This document shows positions 8,055 to 10,335 of a stretch of DNA of 10,335 nucleotides, piece after piece. The stretch covers positions 255-10,589 of the forward strand of contig CAJUCK010000074.1 of NCBI GenBank assembly GCA_910585395.1. The letters run 5' to 3'. This stretch comes from an uncultured Lachnospiraceae bacterium. Lineage in GTDB: Bacteria; Bacillota; Clostridia; Lachnospirales; Lachnospiraceae. Both the position numbers and the translations under genes were made by a program. How positions within the stretch are numbered: the stretch's first letter is position 1; each line of letters starts with the position of its first letter. The notes beneath the pieces were generated by a model. That model ran no database searches. It was given only the letters and a program-made list of their open reading frames with translations, and was not told where the DNA came from.

Positions 8055-9733
8055 GAGCCGATGGTACCATTAAGGATATCAAGGGAACTTATGCAGGTAT
8101 TCCGCAGCTCCACGAGATGAATCCATATGAGAGAATCGACGCAGAAACGATTGCTTGGAATGCAGGCGTGAAAGTAGAACCCTGTAACGAACCTGGCAAA
8201 CTGTTTAAGGAATATAATACAGCGCTGACAGATCTGCAGAACAAAGATTGGACTTCTGTAGCACAGTTAAACTTCGGAGAATATGGAGCTGTAGGCTTCA
8301 AAGTAAATGCGGCATCCGCAAAGGGAGGAAAAATCGAAGTACGTCTGGACAGTCCAGAAGGAACATTAGCTGGCACAGTAGAAGTTCCAGCAACAGGAGG
8401 AGAGGATACCTATAAATTAATCGAGTGCAAATTGAACAATATCACTGGAACGAAGAATGTTTTCCTGGTATTTGTTGGTTCTGACACAGAAAATATTATG
8501 AACGTTGATTATTACGAGTTTGTGGAGATGCCTGTCAAAGAAAAACTGGCTGTAGAAATCAGCAAGGCAGAAAAGCTTCTTGCAGGTTTAACAGGATCAG
8601 GGAAGGATAGACTGCAGGCAGCAATCAGTGCAGCCAAAGCAGTATGGAACCAGGCGGGAGCAACAGAGGCGCAGTTATCAGCAGCTCTTTCGAAACTGGA
8701 GACAGCAGTCAAGGAAGCAGAGAAACCTTATCTTGGTCAGATGAATGATAAGATTGCAGAGGCAGAGAAACTTCTCGCAAAACTTTCTGCGGCAGAAAAG
8801 GCAAAACTGCAGGCGGCAATCGATGAAGCCAAAGCAGTGCTGGCCAAGGAAGACGCAACCCAGGAAGAAATTGAAGTAGCTCTTGCAAAACTGGCTTTGT
8901 CAGTGACAGCGGCAGAGAGTACGATTCCTAAGGAGCCTCCACATACAGACAAACCAGTCCTGAATGAAACCTTTACAGACAACAGTGGACAGACATTTAA
9001 AGTTACTGCTTATGGCACTGATAAGGTTGTGACAATGACAGGGACGAACAAGAAGCTGACAAGCGTTACCATACCAGGTACCGTGACGTACAAAAATGAG
9101 ACCTTTAAAGTAACTGCAATTGCTGACTCTGCGTTTGCAGGTCAAAATAGCCTTAAGAGCGTGGTGATTGGCGCAAATATTACCAAGATTGGAGCCAAAG
9201 CGTTCTACAATTGTAAGAATCTTACAAAAGTAACCTTCCAGGGAACAGCGGTGAAGACAATTGGCAAAGATGCGTTTAAGGGTATCAGTAAGAAAGCAGT
9301 ATTTGTTATGAAGAAGAGCGCTTTCACAAACAAGAATATCAAATATAAGGTTACCAAGTGTACGGCATCTGTAAAACAGGTGACAGTTACCGGAGCTTCC
9401 AAGAAGCTTACTTCTATAAATATACCGGCTACCGTAAAATATAATGGAATGACCTTTAAGGTAACAGCTGTAAACAAGAAAGCATTCCGCAAACAGACGA
9501 AGCTTAAGAGCCTTACAATCGGCAAGAATGTAAAGAGCATTGGAAGCGAAGCTTTCAGCGGAGCAAAGAAGCTTGCAAAGATTAAATTCAGCGGCACAGC
9601 GCTCAAGAGCATTGGTAAAAATGCATTTAAGAATATCAAGAAAAATGCTGTGTTCCAGGTGAAGAAGTCTAAGAAGACATACTATAAGAAGCTTTTAAAG
9701 AAAGCAAAAACAAAGAATTATAAGATGAAATAG
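8051..9733 (+). CDS. C-terminal part of the same secreted GH43 protein: GH43 end, CBM6, FIVAR-like repeats, LRR_5 domains
   Basis: An open frame of 560 codons from ATG 8051; homology begins upstream at 7997, so this is the detached 3' part of the preceding gene. Residues 1-25 finish the XynD-like GH43. Residues about 26-161 form a CBM6-type module, beginning near AETIAWNAGVKVEPC and ending at VDYYEFVEMP; this pairing with GH43 is typical of arabinoxylan arabinofuranohydrolases. Residues about 162-290 are two alanine/glutamate/lysine-rich helical FIVAR-like repeats. Residues about 303-437 and 438-560 are two BspA-type LRR_5 blocks, and the last 25 residues are dominated by lysine. There is no LPXTG motif, SLH domain or hydrophobic C-terminal helix, so any cell-surface attachment would be non-covalent; that is inference. 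Without its signal peptide this part would not be exported if translated alone. Confidence 0.85.
   Translation: MRADGTIKDIKGTYAGIPQLHEMNPYERIDAETIAWNAGVKVEPCNEPGKLFKEYNTALTDLQNKDWTSVAQLNFGEYGAVGFKVNAASAKGGKIEVRLDSPEGTLAGTVEVPATGGEDTYKLIECKLNNITGTKNVFLVFVGSDTENIMNVDYYEFVEMPVKEKLAVEISKAEKLLAGLTGSGKDRLQAAISAAKAVWNQAGATEAQLSAALSKLETAVKEAEKPYLGQMNDKIAEAEKLLAKLSAAEKAKLQAAIDEAKAVLAKEDATQEEIEVALAKLALSVTAAESTIPKEPPHTDKPVLNETFTDNSGQTFKVTAYGTDKVVTMTGTNKKLTSVTIPGTVTYKNETFKVTAIADSAFAGQNSLKSVVIGANITKIGAKAFYNCKNLTKVTFQGTAVKTIGKDAFKGISKKAVFVMKKSAFTNKNIKYKVTKCTASVKQVTVTGASKKLTSINIPATVKYNGMTFKVTAVNKKAFRKQTKLKSLTIGKNVKSIGSEAFSGAKKLAKIKFSGTALKSIGKNAFKNIKKNAVFQVKKSKKTYYKKLLKKAKTKNYKMK
8558..8920 (+). repeat. Two FIVAR-like helical repeats
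   Basis: Two units begin at 8558 (ISKAEKLLAGL) and 8753 (IAEAEKLLAKL), 195 bases or 65 residues apart. Shared marks are AEKLLA, LQAAI, AKAV, AT-x-x-x-x-x-x-AL and a final helix ending in AE. Such modules occur in large Gram-positive surface and secreted enzymes as rod-like spacers or sugar/wall-binding elements. I assign them by pattern, not by profile search. Confidence 0.7.
8957..9733 (+). repeat. Two tandem LRR_5 (BspA-like) blocks with a lysine-rich end
   Basis: Block 1 has VTMTGTNKKLTSVTIPGTV from 9029 and block 2 has VTVTGASKKLTSINIPATV from 9380, an offset of 351 bases (117 residues). Each then carries TFKVTA, an AF-x-x-x-x-x-LK-S step, KIG/SIG-x-x-AF, and TIGKDAFKGI or SIGKNAFKNI. 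These are the repeating I-x-x-x-AF and L-x-x-I/V-x-F steps of treponemal/BspA-type leucine-rich repeats. The basic end (YYKKLLKKAKTKNYKMK) could hold the protein to anionic wall polymers, which is inference. Confidence 0.8.
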
Positions 9734-9744
9734 ATTTTGCATCG

Positions 9745-9770
9745 TGTGCAGAGCTGCACATATAGTTTTT
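9745..9770 (+). terminator. Weak intrinsic terminator candidate after the GH43 gene
   Basis: TGTGCA (9745-9750) pairs with TGCACA (9755-9760) around a 4-base loop, and TTTTT follows at 9766-9770. It lies 11 bases past the TAG stop, as expected for the end of the transcript. The stem is short and five bases separate it from the T run, so it is a weaker candidate than the terminator at 3131-3166. Confidence 0.45.
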
Positions 9771-9774
9771 GACA

Positions 9775-9809
9775 GACAGGTTGCGTACTGTACCATACCG
9801 CAGCCTGTC
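9775..9809 (+). other. Strong hairpin of unknown role downstream of the GH43 gene
   Basis: GACAGGTTGCG (9775-9785) pairs with CGCAGCCTGTC (9799-9809) over 11 positions with a single T-G wobble, around a 13-base loop. No T run follows on the + strand, but the T run at 9766-9770 directly precedes it. It may stabilise the 3' end of the transcript or be part of a bipartite terminator; neither is shown. Confidence 0.5.
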
Positions 9810-10089
9810 CAGTCACATGAAATTAGCATCCCCAGGTGCCCCATTGACTGAAATAAACGAGATACATTCTGGATTAGAATCTGCATCCCTTCCAACAATT
9901 AATCCAGCGGTGTTATCGTAAGATTTCAGAATGGGGCATCTGTTTTTGTTCTGCAGAATTAATTCCGCTATGACAGAAAAAAGGGGTTTTGCTTTAAAAA
10001 AATAAATCAAGAATCTGTGCGGAAAAAGCATGGATGTCCGCAGAAAAGGGAGAACGGCGGTGCAGTAATATTTCGCATCCAAAAATATA
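9810..10089 (+). other. Gene-free spacer
   Basis: I see no credible gene here. A reverse-strand reading of 89 codons crosses it but matches no family I know and has no good ribosome binding site. A short stem TGCGGA/TCCGCA (about 10016-10042) is the only structure noticed. The stretch separates two tandem secreted-protein genes and probably holds the upstream part of the next promoter. Confidence 0.5.
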
Positions 10090-10198
10090 AAAAACTAAAT
10101 ATAATAAACGTTTTGTTGTGCATTTCCTATAGTTTTTGGGGATGAAAAATAATTTATAATGTGCAAGAATTATAGTATATTCCTAAAAACCCAGAAGG
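10090..10198 (+). promoter_or_regulatory. Promoter/leader of the next secreted gene, copy 2 of the repeated element
   Basis: This is the second copy of the block at 3193-3300, displaced by 6897 bases. Its identical 38-base core is 10116-10153. Directly after the core is a perfect TATAAT (10155-10160), which aligns with TCTAAT in copy 1 and is the best -10 candidate in the window. CCCAGAAGG recurs at 10190-10198, shifted by one base relative to copy 1. From there to the ribosome binding site AAAGGAG (10247-10253) the two leaders diverge. Conservation of an untranslated block between neighbouring paralogues suggests shared regulation, a recent duplication, or both. Confidence 0.6.
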
Positions 10199-10264
10199 AT
10201 TGTGGGAATTCTCTTGTAGAATACTTACAATTTCTTCCCCAAAGAGAAAGGAGAACTATTTATT

Positions 10265-10335
10265 GTGAGGAAAACACTAAGAAACGGATGGAAACGTGTC
10301 TGTTCTGTTATTTTGGCGGCGGCGATGGTTATCAC
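10265..10335 (+). CDS. Start of a second large secreted protein (signal peptide only), paralogue of the GH43 gene
   Basis: GTG 10265 follows AAAGGAG (10247-10253) and opens a frame that runs off the window after 23 complete codons plus two bases that specify Thr. The encoded signal peptide (RKTLRNGWKRVCSVILAAA, then MVIT) differs from that of the protein starting at 3363 at only three of 24 positions (A4T, K6R, S18A). The start, leader and signal sequence are therefore a unit shared with the upstream gene. The mature protein is not in the window. By context it is likely to be another secreted carbohydrate-active protein, but nothing in these residues proves that. Confidence 0.8.
   Translation, partial: MRKTLRNGWKRVCSVILAAAMVI

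Noticed and set aside
9205..9639. Reverse-strand open frame of 144 codons
   Set aside because: It lies wholly opposite the LRR_5 coding repeats and its long hydrophobic runs are the expected antisense image of a lysine-rich, repeated coding sequence.
8558..9700. CRISPR or tandem DNA satellite because of repeated sequence
   Set aside because: The repeats are protein-level modules (FIVAR-like and LRR_5) with diverged DNA and in-frame spacing, not short identical DNA repeats with spacers.
8051..9733. A separate gene translationally coupled through the ATGA overlap at 8051-8054
   Set aside because: The sequence immediately upstream in that frame (7997-8050) is a normal GH43 continuation, there is no ribosome binding site, and the product would have no export signal.
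9813..10082. Reverse-strand open frame of 89 codons in the intergenic region
   Set aside because: No recognisable family, no good ribosome binding site, and its 5' end lies close to the conserved leader; treated as chance.

Overview
The window looks like chromosomal DNA from a gut-type Firmicute, most likely a Lachnospiraceae member. The grounds are moderate-to-low GC, strong AGGAG-type ribosome binding sites, a GTG start, and very large secreted carbohydrate-active proteins built from GH43, CBM, FIVAR-like and LRR_5 modules. I cannot fix the genus by eye. Every gene I can support reads on the + strand.

Layout: (a) 1-120 is the 3' end of a YchF-type GTPase/ATPase gene. (b) 123-167 holds two overlapping, mutually exclusive hairpins in front of the next gene. 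(c) 186-1538 is an intact MATE-family membrane transporter. (d) 1581-3116 is a GH13 alpha-glucosidase (oligo-1,6-glucosidase type) broken by two separate deletions, one of which removed the segment that carries the catalytic acid/base Glu; it is followed by a good intrinsic terminator (3131-3166). (e) 3193-3362 is an AT-rich promoter/leader. (f) 3363-9733 encodes a giant secreted, probably arabinoxylan-degrading protein, interrupted by an apparent single-base frameshift near 7997. (g) 9734-10264 is a gene-free stretch with two hairpins and a second copy of the leader. (h) 10265-10335 is the start of another secreted protein with almost the same signal peptide.

The large protein, read across the frameshift (about 2123 residues), has this order: signal peptide; GH43 catalytic domain; three CBM4/9/22-like modules; GH43 C2 beta-sandwich; cohesin-like domain; second GH43 (XynD-like); CBM6; two FIVAR-like helical repeats; two LRR_5 blocks with a very lysine-rich end. 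Both GH43 domains retain recognisable base/modulator/acid residues. The repeated leader and signal peptide indicate a tandem array of related secreted glycan-degrading proteins under common control.

The most notable points are the three CBMs that seem to split the GH43 C2 domain, the duplicated leader with a 38-bp identical core, the frameshift that severs the second GH43 and its CBM6/anchor region from the N-terminal part, and the decayed GH13 gene. I see no CRISPR array, phage gene, insertion sequence, tRNA or rRNA. I see no convincing evidence of a wholly new defence or mobile system here.
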